Assembly (NCBI GenBank): GCA_029204225.1
Contig: MU831833.1
Location: forward strand, 1 to 64,000
DNA: 64,000 nucleotides
DNA from: Diphasiastrum complanatum
Lineage: Eukaryota; Streptophyta; Lycopodiopsida; Lycopodiales; Lycopodiaceae
Reading direction: 5' to 3'
Both the position numbers and the translations under genes were made by a program. The notes beneath the pieces were generated by a model that saw only the letters and a program-made list of their open reading frames with translations, was not told where the DNA came from and ran no database searches. Shown here one piece after another: positions 43,529-54,960 of this stretch (positions are counted from its first letter, which is position 1; every line of letters begins with the position of its first letter).

Positions 43529-46500
43529 ATGCCAGTGCGGGACCGAGGCCTTTGGGCCGAGGTTGAGCTTACCGACGGGGATGTGGGCACACACCATGGC
43601 TCAGGCACCCGCAGATGGAGATGCTTGCATTGCGGTGGTCACTTCACGGGATCACTCACCAGGGTTAGGGCTCACTTGCTGCGGGTCAGAGGGCCAGATG
43701 GGCGGACATTGGGCATATCTGATTGCCCCAGGATTTCTGATGAGGATCTGCAGAGGTTGTCTACCATGTACGGGCCCGATACTGCATCACAGGGTTCTAG
43801 ACAGGGACAGGCAGCAGGAGCAGCTACAGGTAGGCATGCAGGAGGGCTCACAGGCAGACAGGCAGGGCCTACCATGGATATTGGGCCCAGTACATCACGG
43901 GCAGGGCATGGTATAGCTGCAGGGCGTAGTACATCATGGGTTGGGCATGGTACAGGTGCAGGGCCCAGTACATCACGAGCAGAGCATGGTACAGCTGCAG
44001 GGCCCAGTACAGCACGGGCAGAGCATGGTTCAAGTGCAAGGCCCAGTAGAGCACCTTCAGTTCCATCCGCAGCAGCAGCAGGACCAACAGATGAGCATGT
44101 TGGTTCAGCAGCAGCGGGTGCTTCTCGACCCTCCTCCTCGGCAGCAGATGCACCACATGCTTCGGCAGATGTTGCCAGAGAGAGTGACACACCCACAGAT
44201 CAGCCATCCGTTGGGCATGCCAGACCACGAGCACCATATACACAGCAGAGAGGGGTTAGGCCCAGGCAGCAGACCCTTGATCGATGCGGCTGGCAGAGAG
44301 AGCAGCAGGCCCGTTGCACTCGACTGTGTGGCCAGTTCTTTTACGAGTGCGGCATTGCCTTTGCTGTTGCTGACACTTGGGTGTTCAGGGAGTTCTGTGC
44401 ACAGATGGCGGCCGTGGATGCTACATGGACACCTCCCAGGCGAGAGGCACTACGAGGCAGGTTGCTTCGTCAGGAGGAGGAGACCATCACGCGGGAGTTG
44501 AGTTCCATTCGCTCAGCTTGGCAGCAGTAAGTAACTTGTCTTTGTAATCTCTTTGCATGTGTTTAGGATTTACTGGTGCCGTAATTTTTGCATGTAGCTA
44601 ATGGGTGTTTTGCGACAGGTATGGATGCACGATACTGAGCGATGGATGGACCGACATTCGTCGGCGATCCGTCATCAATGTCTTGGTTTCTTGCCCGCTT
44701 GGCACAATATTCCTACGTGGCGTGGATGCCACTCGAGGTGGTGACGCCATCACAGCCGATTTCATATGGGAGGTCATTAGAGATGTTATTGCTGACATCG
44801 GAGATGAGCACGTGGTTCAGGTTGTCACCGACAACGCCTCGAACTGCAAGCAGATGGGCAAGATTACGATGACGGAGCACCCCAGCATTGTGTGGACACC
44901 CTGTGCTGCACATTGCATAGACTTGCTCATCCATGACCTATGTGCGCTTCCATGGATCAGAGAGGTATATTTGTTCTATTTGCTATGCTTTCTTCCTTCG
45001 ATGCTGCTAACCACGTCTCAACTACTGTCTAAACTTTTTTACTGGGTGTTTGTGTTGCAGATCACTTCTACGGCCATGCGCCTGGTCACTTTTGTCACCA
45101 AGAAGAGGCGTGTGTTGGCCCTGTTCCGCACCTTCTCCACCCTAAACCTGAAGAAGCCCGCACCCACACGCTTTGCGTTTTACTTCTTGGTGCTAGAGTG
45201 ATTGGTGGTGGTGAAGGATGCATTGCGGCGGATGGTTTCCAGCGTGGCCTTCCGGGACTTTACAGACCTCCCCCATTCGGCATTTTTCCAGTCCACTGTG
45301 TACGGCGACGAGTTCTGGAGAGCTGCTGAGGAGATTAGTGGGATCCTACTACCCATTTACAGAGTGCTGCGTCTGGTAGACCGTGGGGGGTGCACCCTCG
45401 GTCTCATTTACGAGTTCATGGAGCGCATCGGCGAGGGGATTCTGTTGTCAGCCTTGGACGAGCATAGGTATGACTCTTCAGTGTCTAGTTTGTTGTTTCT
45501 CACTCGAGTCTGATGCGTTTCTTTTATGCTATGGTTTAGTGATTGTTGTAATTTGTCTGCTGCAGGAGGCGCGAGATCTCACGCATCTGGGAGGCCAGAT
45601 GGGACTACTTCCACCGACCCATCCACGCCGTAGCCCACATGTTACACCCCTTGTGGCGCTCTACACGAGAGAGGGACGATCCGGAGCTGCACCGGGGATG
45701 GGTGGAGTACACGGAGCGCATATGGCCCGGACCAGGTACGTGTGAGAAATCATTTGGTAGCAATGTTACTGCAGTATTGTACTCATTGGTAGTGTCTGAA
45801 TTTGAGGGGTCTTACATGTGCCATGTTTTTCCTTTTGCCAATAGGTCCGATGCTGGCCAACATTGCAAGCCAGCTGCTCGCATTTGAGCGCTTCCAGTTT
45901 CCTTTCGATGGAGAGCAGAGTCGGCGGAGGGAGGATCAGTTGAGGCCCGTTACATGGTGGTGCATCCACGGGCGCAGCACAGGTGACCTGAGGCGATTGG
46001 CTGAGAGAGTCCTTGCACAAGACTGTTCTGCAGGAGCTTGTGAGCGGAATTGGAGCACCTGGGCCTTGTATCACATGCAGAAGAGGAACAGGTTGTCCAT
46101 CGAGCAGTGTAGGCGGCTGGTGTTTGTGAACACCAACGGCCGTATGCTGAGGCGCACACGAGGAGAGGGTCAGATGCTCGAGGTGAGTCACATCATCACC
46201 CCTTTTTTCTTGGTATGCTTTGGTGAATTGATTTGCTTTCAAAATATGCAGTGAGTTGCACAATACCTGCCTAACAACAATGTATTGTTTTTGGTTGCAG
46301 GTGGACCCCGACACTTGCTTGGTGGATTCGATAGCTGCTGCTCCTCGGGCACCACCCACACAGGAGGAGATGTATGATGAGATCCATAGAGAGCTCTACA
46401 GACAGGCACAGGCTGACGCACGGGCTTTACGGCGGCAGAGGAGGACAGAGAGGCAGAGGGAGAGGGCTGAGGAGGGAGATGACGAGGTCGAGGAGGGTGG

Positions 46501-46591
46501 AGAGATGCTCGGGGCAAACTATGTGGAGGAGGAGGAGTGGGTGAGATACAGAGGAGGACGAGAAGATGTGGGCGGAGGCACAGGGGGATGA
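43529..46591 (+). pseudogene. hAT transposase (BED finger, DUF659, dimerisation domain), six exons, one nonsense codon
   Basis: Exons are 43529-44526, 44619-44964, 45061-45467, 45566-45735, 45845-46182 and 46301-46591. All introns are GT-AG and phases agree, giving 850 codons. Exon 1 holds a BED-type zinc finger (RWRCLHCGGHFTGSLTRVRA...HLL...DC) and a repeat-rich spacer. Exon 2 starts the catalytic DUF659 region: YGCTILSDGWTDIRRRSVIN, VVTDNASNCKQMGK and TPCAAHCIDLLIHDL (D, D and CxxH motifs). Exon 5 ends in the dimerisation motif ACERNWSTWALYH with RNRLS. The last exon is acidic and arginine-rich. In exon 3, codon 495 (45199-45201) is TGA after VLE, a single-base change typical of methyl-C decay at a CGA codon. 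Otherwise the frame is clean over 2.5 kb, which suggests recent activity. Confidence 0.92.
43878..44052 (+). repeat. 39-bp tandem repeats coding for GPSTSRAGHG-like units
   Basis: Four copies of a 39-base unit encode 13-residue repeats (GPSTSRAEHGTAA type) in the spacer of the transposase. Units differ by a few bases. The spacer is probably disordered and of variable length among copies. Confidence 0.85.
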
Positions 46592-47072
46592 CCTGGCTGA
46601 CCTGCTGGTGGACCCTGATGCAAAGACAGACGAGGAGCCAGCCATTCCTGCACGTAGGCCTAGGGGGAGACCTAGAGGTTCTAGGAGGGGGGGGCTGAGT
46701 ACTCTTTTTGTAGACAGGAGTGGAGCATCACAGGCAGTCGTCGGCCAGGCATCATCACAGTGGGTAGGGCCATCCCAGGGCGTAGGGTTACGGCCACCTG
46801 ACACACAGGCACGACGGAGTAGACACAGGGCTGGGGGCAGCCATATGGGGGCCAGAGGAGGGGAGAGAGGCAGAGGCAGAGGCAGAGGTAGAGGCAGGGA
46901 GAGGATGGTGGTCCAGAGCCAGGGCACGCAGCAGGGATCCAGAGCACGCAGCAGAGCCAGGGCCACACCACGACATATGGCTCCCTCCAGTTCCGATTCA
47001 TCTGCGGACCCATGGGATCTGCAGTCCACAGATTCGGATGATTTATCCTACCATGACTCTGACGAGCCTTAG
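46566..47072 (+). pseudogene. Out-of-frame C-terminal extension of the hAT transposase with AT-hook
   Basis: This frame overlaps the end of exon 6 by 26 bases and stays open to a stop at 47072. It encodes acidic sequence (LADLLVDPDAKTDEEP), an AT-hook-like PARRPRGRPRGSRRGG, glycine/arginine repeats (RGRGRGRGR) and an acidic end (DSDDLSYHDSDEP). Composition and position fit the natural tail of the transposase, separated by one frameshift near 46545. It could also be reached by an alternative splice. AT-hooks and GR tails bind nucleic acid. Confidence 0.6.
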
Positions 47073-47243
47073 TTATATAGTTTTCATTACGTTCATGGAA
47101 CATCATTGTACCCCTTTTTGGTGCCATGTGGCCCGATATTATATATTATGATGATCCTATTCACAGCATTGTCGTGATTCAGTATTGTTCTTTGTGGTTT
47201 TAGTTCAGTAACTTCGGTTTTATGGTTTATGATTTATGGTTGT

Positions 47244-47271
<28 letters not shown>
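47244..47271. repeat. (GA)n tract in the hAT 3' region
   Basis: About 28 bases of AG repeat, with further GA-rich sequence at 47380-47420. It lies between the transposase and the right end. Confidence 0.9.
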
Positions 47272-47274
<3 letters not shown>

Positions 47275-47690
47275 GGTTGTTTTGTCAAAAATTGTTTCAT
47301 TTAAGGCTAAAGTTCAGAATGATTCAGCTAGGTTTTTGTTCAGCATGGTTTTAGTTCCGTTTGTTGTGAATCGTGATCAGAGAGAGATAGAGAGAGGGAG
47401 AATCAGAGAAAGGGAGATTCCTGCTATGTTCACTAGGAATGCCCCAATGTGTTCTCTTTTTTTTATATGGGATGCAGCTTTAGCGTAAAGGGACCATCCT
47501 GCACCTGAAACAGTCGGCAAACTACACAATCATACTCCCCTCGATCAGAGCTTTCATCTGATACCCATATTGCACAAAAAAATTTCAAAAAAAAAAAAAA
47601 ATTTCGATTCTACACGATTCTGGGAAAATCCCGAATCGCGAATCAGGATCGCGATTCTGATCGCAATTCGCGAATCGCGGTGCAAATATG

Positions 47691-47929
47691 GTTAATAATC
47701 AATGTCATTCATAGTTAAGTCTTAATTGGAGTGGTAACTCAGGGTCGACTAGGAAACCTAGATTGGACATGCGTACATTTGGGTGTTGTGAAATCTTGTG
47801 GTCGTAATCTAGACTTATGATTGCCTAATGTCTCAAGTTTTAAAATAACTGGTTAATTCAAAGTTCTGAACGGTGTAAAGTAGTTTGCAAAGTCAATTTT
47901 GCTATTTTTGCCAGGCGGTCTTTTATCAC
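47691..47929 (+). repeat. Probable remainder of the gypsy LTR split by the hAT element
   Basis: After the second target copy (GTTAATAA) the sequence continues without coding potential. It is probably the continuation of the LTR that begins at 42500. No second LTR copy is present to prove it. Confidence 0.45.
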
Positions 47930-48172
47930 CTAAATAGCATAATTATCCTTGTTGAATCTTGGAAGACCAGTAACAAAATCCATGGAAATCTTTTCCCTCT
48001 TATTATTAGAAAATTGCAATGGATGCCGCAATCCTCCAACTCTCAAGTGTTCTGCTTTATTGACTTGACAGTATATACAACCGTAGTTATCAAAAAACAC
48101 GTTAACACCAACTTGCAAACATGCAAAGGCATGCAAGCATGTTGGAAACATGTGCCTAATGTTTATGAACAT
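47930..48172 (-). pseudogene. Gypsy integrase zinc-finger and core start
   Basis: The minus strand reads CIYCQVNKAEHLRVGGLRHP and KREKISMDFVTGLPRFNKDN. The CxxC half of the HHCC finger, the NKxEH box and the first catalytic aspartate (MDF) are visible. It ends within 140 bases of host exon 1. Confidence 0.88.
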
Positions 48173-48310
48173 CTACTGCCAATTATATTTGCCAGTAAGT
48201 GACATAGACATAATACAACACCTCTCCTTATGTCACCAGTAAAGAGAGTTTGTACAATACTTTTAGTATAAACGTACAGAAACAATTAATAGATTCAAAA
48301 CTAGGCATAC

Positions 48311-48392
48311 CTGCGTCTTGCGCTGAAACACTGATCAACCAGAGACTCGTGATTGTAACCAACAAAAGCCCAAGTTTTCTTAACCATCTCAT
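48311..48392 (-). CDS. Host gene exon 1: start codon and ER signal peptide
   Basis: The ATG at 48392 starts MRWLRKLGLLLVTITSLWLI followed by SVSAQDA. This is a basic n-region, a hydrophobic core and a likely cleavage site after SVSA, a standard secretory signal. The donor is GCAG/GTATGC, leaving one base of a codon. Exon 2 at 19216 supplies GA to make glycine, so the product continues A-G-S-Y-L-K-A-G. A possible 5' UTR acceptor (ATCACAG) lies at 48412-48418 just upstream, and in-frame ATGs further up would destroy the signal peptide pattern. An N-terminal signal fits an ER-lumen TPR/J-domain co-chaperone. Confidence 0.75.
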
Positions 48393-48411
48393 TTGATGAC
48401 TCCAAACGCTT

Positions 48412-49979
48412 CTGTGATAAAAATATCCCCCTGTACTTCTGCCTAAAATAGGACCCATTTCACTTAAATTGAACTCTTGCATCTTGCTTCTCCTTTCTAT
48501 CTTTTTTACACCAAGCAGCAAAGCCGCAACAAATGCACTCTCAACAAAAACAGTGTCTCAATGAACTTATCCCAAGCAACCTGTTAATTGTTCTGCTCAT
48601 AACTCTCCTGCGAAGACAAGTGTCAGATTCACGCAACTCCAAAACATGTAATTTCGCCTTTGCCAGATTAGGGCGAATTCAGCTCAGCTCCCAGTTTTGA
48701 GCGATCAAAGAGAAAGGGAAAGGGAAAGAAGCAAGGATGGATTAATCCAAGGCATTCATATCTGATGATCAAATAGAATCGAATTTTAAAAACCAATCAC
48801 TCATTTCACTCCCTGCTCTCGATCGTCCAGCTTGAATGCACGAGCAATTGTGGATCGGTTAGAGCGAGCCGACAAAAACCTCACAACCACCGAAGATGAG
48901 AATAAATTCCAAAGAGCACAAACGAGGAGGAGAGAACAATTGGTATACGGCTTTGCAATCAGCTTCGACCCTAAATTTTCCCTTTTAAAAATGTCATGAT
49001 CTTTAAATCTGTCACTAGGGTTAGGTTTAGGGCTTCGTTGTGTTTTTTCTTTTAATTTTGCAAAATGTTGTCTTCTCAAAAGTCCATGTCATGCTAGTGG
49101 AATCCGTTGGGGTCAGCATGTTTTGTTTGGAACCAAACTAGATCACCATAGAATCTATTAGGTTAAAAGGAGATTTCACACACAAGGGGCCCAATAGTGA
49201 ATATTGATGATGAGTCACACTTATCCCCCTTCATAGCCTCAATTTTTTCATCTTTCTCCATCTAGATTTCATCTACAAATGTGCATAGTGGACCTTCATT
49301 CCCTCTCCTCCTTCATGTAACAACCTGCATGACGTTCTCCTACCTTAAAAATTTGAATCCGAACAACTCCTAAAAAGTAGGTGCCCTACAGAGGGATGTC
49401 GAGGGGTAGTGCATGGCATGTTCACCTTACTCCAATTCGGTGAGCATTTTTTATGCCAACTCATTAGGAGTCCAACTTTCCTATGTGAAATGGGATAATG
49501 ACCTTCGTATTTTTGGCCCTGTCTTGATCATTATAAAATTTGACGTGCTTGTGTGATCTATTTTTTTCATATTTTATTTATTTAGAAGTTAACATTTTTT
49601 GAAATGGTTTCCACGTGTTTATTTTTAACTTAGAAAATAAGCTTCATTGCTTTTTTATCATTATTTTTTAAAATGCTTAACGAATAGCCTCATGGGCTCG
49701 AGTTATCATGTCGCTCTCAGTGAGTGACAGCCACCACCTTCCATTGCATGTCCTCGTCGAGAGCCGCAAAGAACACGTTGCATATGCTGGGGATTTGACA
49801 GGTGGATCAACCTTCAATTCATGTTGCAACAAAATGGAGCTACAGAGAATCCTCGGTGTATGAAACTGAGTCTATTGATTCAGTAATCAGACCGACTTTG
49901 AAGTCTTCGAAGTCTGTCCTACTGATCACAGCTTCGAAGTCGCTGGATCGACTAACTCGATTCCCTAGCCATGCACAAA
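48412..49979 (-). promoter_or_regulatory. Presumed 5' UTR and promoter region of the host gene
   Basis: It contains a GA-rich stretch (AGAGAAAGGGAAAGGGAAAG on the minus strand, about 48717-48736) typical of plant 5' UTRs. No TATA box was settled. The ORF at 48801-49079 on the minus strand has no known domain and is probably chance. From about 49100 the sequence is AT-rich and unassigned. The assignment rests only on position upstream of exon 1. Confidence 0.4.
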
Positions 49980-52369
49980 TTACCTTGATTACAGAGTCTT
50001 GGCTTTGCGGAAGCGTTGTATCAAAAATGAAGTGATTAGAGCAAGAAAATTGAGAAGTGCTATCAATCATATAAAACGATATGGAACAATGAATCTGCAA
50101 GTATGAATCAATTCAAACATGCAATCACCTTACACAAACTAAATTCAGAAGGCAGCAATAGGTTCAACAATCGAAGACTCTGATGTTGTTATGATCTTAT
50201 TGTCAAGCTTACCATCTTCTTATGAAAACTGGGTGATGATGGTTTCCAGACACTCAGACATCACATTATCCGGAGTCATAACTATGTTGCTGCAGGAGGA
50301 AACAAGAAGAGGTGGAACATCTTCGTCCTCCATCAACGACTCACAAGCATTATTCTCCAAGAAGGGCTCAAGAAAGCAACCGAAAAATAAAGCTATTCAA
50401 CAAAATGACAGCAATCAAAAGCAGTCACAAAAGTCCCAAAATCAGCCACCTGCTCAAAACAACAAGAAAAGACTCTTCTATAGGTACTACAAGAGACCAA
50501 ATCATGAGATCCAAGATTGTCGAATTAACAACGGCAAGAAGAAGAAGAAGCAGCCGGATCAACAATCTCATGCAGCCGACACCAAGCAGAAGATCGAAAA
50601 TGATGAAGAGCAGGAAGTCTTCATGGTGAGCCATCGCCATGTCGAACAGTTAGAGGAGTGGTTCCTCGATTCTAGAGCTACACAACACATGACAAGCCAT
50701 CAAGAATGGTTCATCGACTATTCACCCTACAACACAAAGAAATTTTTTCACCTTGGAGACAACAATTCCCACATAATTGAAGGTGAAGGTATTGTTAGGA
50801 TAAATTTTCAGAATGGAATGTCGAAGCTTATACCAAATGTATTGTAAATCTCAAATATGACAACAAATTTACTGTCAGTTAGTTGAATCACATATTTAGG
50901 ACATAGGGTAGAGTTTATGACAGATTCCTGTCAAATTCTTGATAAGAGCAGAAGAGTTCTTGCACTCGGAAAGAGGCAAGGATATCTCTATAAGCTTAGT
51001 CATTATAATACTATAATTGATCGTGCTTTAAGATCAAATACAAAGCAGACGGGAGCATCGACAGAAGGAAAGCTCGACTTTTGGCAAGGGGATTTTCACA
51101 AATTCCCAACATCGACTAATTTGAGACCTTCAGCCCAGTTGTCAAGCACACTTCTATTCGACTCCTACTTTCTTATGCTGCTGCAGGAAAGAGGTACATC
51201 AGATGGATGTACAAACTGCATTCCTCAATGGAGTTATCGAGGAAGACATCTATATGATCCAGTCAGAAGGCTACATCTTCAATGGTCGTGAAGACCATGT
51301 ATGCAATCCACAAAAAGCTTTGTACAGTTTGAAACAATCTTCCAGAGCATGGTTTCATCGAATCAACACGTTCTTGATCGATCATGGTTTTCAACGTAGC
51401 TCGGTAGTTTGTCATGTGTATTACAAAGTTGTCAATCAATTCTTTGTCATCATCACACTTTATGTGGATGATACGTTGCTATTTGGCAACAATATTGCTC
51501 TGATGAAGCTCACTATTGTCTCGCAGTCGAAGACTTCTCTATATCACCCAGCAAAAGTACTTTTATAACTTGCTGATGAAGGTCAATTTTATGAATTGCA
51601 AGCCTGTACATAATCCCATGGATCCACGTCTTAGATTATCCAAGGAACAGTGCTCTCAGACCAATGAGGAGAAGGCCGAAATGAAGGGGTATCCATATTA
51701 GTCTATTATCGGATCTCTGATGTATGCAATGATCTCGACTAGGCCAGATCTTGCATAAGCCATCAGTTCCTTGAGTCAGTACATGATCCATTGGAAAGCT
51801 CTTTCAAAGTAATCAGATATGTACGAGCTACAATGGACCTCTGCATTTGATATGGTGATGGAGATCCATCTGATATCCAACTCTTCATGGATATACAGAT
51901 GCAAATTGGACAGGTGATATCGACACCAGAAAATCAACTTATGGATATGCTTTTTTGCTCAACAACGGTCTGATATCTTGGAATAGTTGTAAGCATACCT
52001 CCATAATGTCTTTGACAGAGTCAGGGTACATTGTAGTCTCTCAAGCTACCAAAGAGACAATCTAATTGAGGAATTTATTATCTGATATTGGTCTCAGACA
52101 ATCTGCTCCAACAATGATCCAGTGCGACAATCAGAGTGCAATTGCATTGTCAATTAATTCTAGATTTCATTCTAGGAGCAAGCACATCGAGATTAGATAT
52201 CACTATACAAGGAGCATGATATTCAACAAGGAAGTGAACCTAAAATTTTGCAGAACTCAATACATGGCAGCTGACATATTTACAAAGGGATTGAATCAGG
52301 AAGCACAACAATTTTTGTGCTATTTTAAATTTGAGAATCAAGGCATTCAAGAATCCAGATTAAGTGGGG
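49980..52369 (+). pseudogene. Ty1/copia relic: gag, protease, RT, RNase H; integrase deleted
   Basis: Gag pieces (SYKTIWNNESASMNQFKHAI at about 50070) continue into LLSSLPSSYENWVMMV. A zinc knuckle follows in altered form (FYRYYKRPNHEIQDC; the first cysteine is lost), and the protease start is EWFLDSRATQHM, with DSR instead of DSG. The pre-integrase start is YLYKLS (about 50985). The integrase is missing. RT follows: HQMDVQTAFLNGVIEEDIYM, KALYSLKQSSRAWFHRIN and ITLYVDDTLLFGNN. RNase H ends with CDNQSAIALSINSRFHSRSK, then HIEIRYHYTR and DIFTKGL. A polypurine tract AAGTGGGGG precedes the LTR. Several stops occur. Confidence 0.92.
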
Positions 52370-53095
52370 GTGTTGGATTTCTATCCTCTCCATCCTTATT
52401 TCCTGCTAATCTAGATTCATTTGTTAGCTGTTGTAAATATTGGAACAGTCGCGACATCTGCAGAAATACAAGCAAAGTTGATGACAATCTACATCAACAT
52501 GTCCAAAGTTTCAAGTTACATGACGTCCATGTCATCGACTTGGCCGAAGTCATCGACATCCTCAACGTCTCCAACCTATCCAACGTCTGCGTCCTCGACT
52601 TCCACGTCATCGACCGATGTCTTGCAGCTTGTCCGCGATTTCTAACTTGTACAAAGTCATCGACGTGTCCAACATCTCTAACTAAATTAGATGTCGATTG
52701 AAAGCGACGTGCAACAGCAAGTAGTGCCTTAATCCTAATTTGCAAAGTTAATCATCCTTCTAATCAGTTAGCCATGTGTACATATTCATCTAAGATCAAT
52801 GAATCAGTAGATCAGTAACTTCATTCAGAGCGCAATTGTATCGTTGACTTTCTAGGTTAATTTCTTCAACTACATCCTCTTATTGCATATTGATCATGGA
52901 GATTAATATAGTGCATTGCTAGAAACGCTTACTACTTATTAAAGGAAGTGTCAGACAAAGTCAATCGGATACTCAATTATAGTTTCGAGTACGTGGTTGC
53001 ATCCACTATTGTTTTGTGCTCATGATTCTTCTGATGTAAATGCAAATTATTGAATTGATCATACAATTTTATTCCATTCAGTATCATGTCACAAT
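52370..53095 (+). repeat. 3' LTR of the copia relic (right limit approximate)
   Basis: It starts TGTTGGATTTC after the polypurine tract. It includes a region of CATCGAC/TCCAAC/GTCTCC repeats at about 52500-52700. The right end is placed before a new integrase fragment at 53110. No canonical CA end or target duplication was settled. Confidence 0.7.
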
Positions 53096-53109
53096 TCAAT
53101 GAGCGTGTA

Positions 53110-54960
53110 GATCTCAAAATGGGTAAAAGAATCAAAGCACTAAGGTCAACAATGGGGGATAATACATCTCAACCGAATTCAAGGAGTATTGCCTTAGCAA
53201 AGGCATTGAGCAACAATTAATTACTTCTTATTCACCTCCGTCGAATGGACTTACTAAGAGAAAGAATCAAACCTTAGTCAAAGTGGCTAAATGTATACTC
53301 GCTCACGTGACACTGCCTAAATTCTTCGGCTGAAGCTGTTTCCACTGCAACTTATATTCATAACAGGTGTTCTGCTAAAGGGCTTTCAAACAAAACACCT
53401 TATGAAATTTGGACAAACTGTAGACTTTCATTATCGAACCTTAGAGTTTTTGAATGTATTGCCTATGCGTAGATACTGCATGAGATCAAGAAGAAGCTAG
53501 ACGCTCACAATATCAAATCCATTTTCATTGGTTATATGATCTTAAATAAAGTTTATAAGTTGTATGATCTTGTTGAATTAAAGATATTCACCAGTCAAGA
53601 TATCGTCTTTATCAAAAATCAGTTTATCAACCTCAAAGACAAGGACAAAGCTCAATCAATTGAAGTATTGAACACGTCTGTTTTCAACTCGACTATTTAT
53701 ATTGAAGGTATGAATGCATACAGACAACTAATCAACAACAAATCAAAAGAAGATGTTACAACTTAACAACAACAAAACCAAAAAAATGCTTATCAGCCTC
53801 ATTCGTCTCCCAAAAGATTCGACAAGAGATCACATACCACCTAACAAATACGTTGATGAATCTACTTGTTATCTCATTTGAGATCCAATTATTGTCGAAG
53901 AAGCACTCTTCTCATGTCGACGATCTGATTTGTTTGAGATTAAGGAAGTTTGATTTTAATCATAATAGAATTTGTTTTAGAATGTCAAATACGAATATGA
54001 TATGTTCTCAGGCTGAAAATCTGATTTTTACAAGATTAAGAGAATATGATCTCTATCAATGTTTGTAGGTTCATGACCTACAATCTGAAACATATTATTG
54101 TTTTTACAATCTGACACGCAATCATTAAGAATGATAATGTTCTACCATATATAGAGAGTATTCATCTCTCATCAAATACCAGACTTGGACCATTGTCAAA
54201 TTATTTGCCCGTAGAAATGTAGTTGATTGTAATAGATATTCAAGATCAACTACTAGGCAAATGGAAGTATCGATCGAAGAAAAGCTCAACTTATTGCATG
54301 AGGATTTTTCCAGATCTCAAATATCCTATATTGAGACTTTCATTCCAGTAGTAAAGCATTCTTCAATCAAACTTCTACTATCGTATGCTACTGCAACGAA
54401 TTTGGAGATACATCAGATGGATGTACAGACAGTGTATCTGAATGGAGTTATAAAAAAAAAATCTACATGATACATCCCAAAGGTTATCGAATCAATGACA
54501 AGGATAATCATGTACGTAAACTCCATAGAGCACTTTACGACTTGAAGCAACTTGCTAGAGTTTGGGTTTAGAGGATCAACACTTTCCTTATCGATCATGG
54601 TTATAACCCAAACACTTCAGACTCTAATGTCTACTTCAAGTATGTGCAACATTTATTTTATTATTATTACATTGTTTGTGGATGACACATTGCTATTCGA
54701 CAACAATGTTGAATTAGTAAAAAGTGCAAAACAAATGTTATCCTTAGAATTTGGCATGACATATTTGGATGAAGCTCGCTTCTGTTTTGGTACTCTACTC
54801 CAAAGAGACAAAGAGCAAAGGCTAATTTACATCACTCAATAGAGACACATCTACAATATACTAATCATATATAGTCTGATGAATTACAAGTTAGCTCAGC
54901 ACCAATGGACCCAAGACTCAAATTGTCACAAGATGGAAAAAAGGAATGAGATGAGTCTTG
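53110..54960 (+). pseudogene. Copia relic: integrase end, linker, RT
   Basis: Frame-shifted integrase remains are visible: GKRIKALRS, YCL-SKGIEQQ-type and SPPSNGL-type, and AKCILAH at about 53110-53330. The linker is KIFTSQDIVFIKNQFINLKD (53590). The RT has EIHQMDVQTVYLNGVI (54405), INTFLIDHGYNP-type and TLFVDDTLLFDNN (54665; VDD box) and ITQ. The domain order and wording match the relics at 35736-41460 and 56945-58306. It has no LTR of its own. Confidence 0.85.

Larger units (their letters stand above)
42582..47690 (+). mobile_element. Large hAT transposon (copy B), 5,109 bp
   Basis: Ends are CATAGTTGCAGCG on the left and CGGTGCAAATATG on the right (inverse CATATTTGCACCG). The flanking 8-mers GTTCATAA (42574-42581) and GTTAATAA (47691-47698) differ at one base, the hAT target-duplication length. 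Both subterminal regions hold repeats of GAATCGCGATTC-like palindromes in opposite directions. It encodes a six-exon transposase, with a 5' UTR intron. It sits in a gypsy LTR within inferred intron 1 of the host gene, on the opposite strand to the host gene. One stop codon and one frameshift keep it from being fully intact. Confidence 0.92.

Noticed and set aside
43672-44196. Long minus-strand ORF opposite the hAT transposase exon 1
   Set aside because: It is the GC-rich, repeat-bearing antisense shadow of exon 1, which has clear domains and splice sites on the plus strand.
46427-47127. Minus-strand proline/leucine-rich ORFs opposite the hAT tail
   Set aside because: Low-complexity antisense of the arginine/glycine-rich coding tail; no domain.
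48801-49079. 92-residue minus-strand ORF upstream of host exon 1
   Set aside because: No recognisable domain, and it lies in the presumed promoter region. It could be an upstream exon, but nothing supports that.
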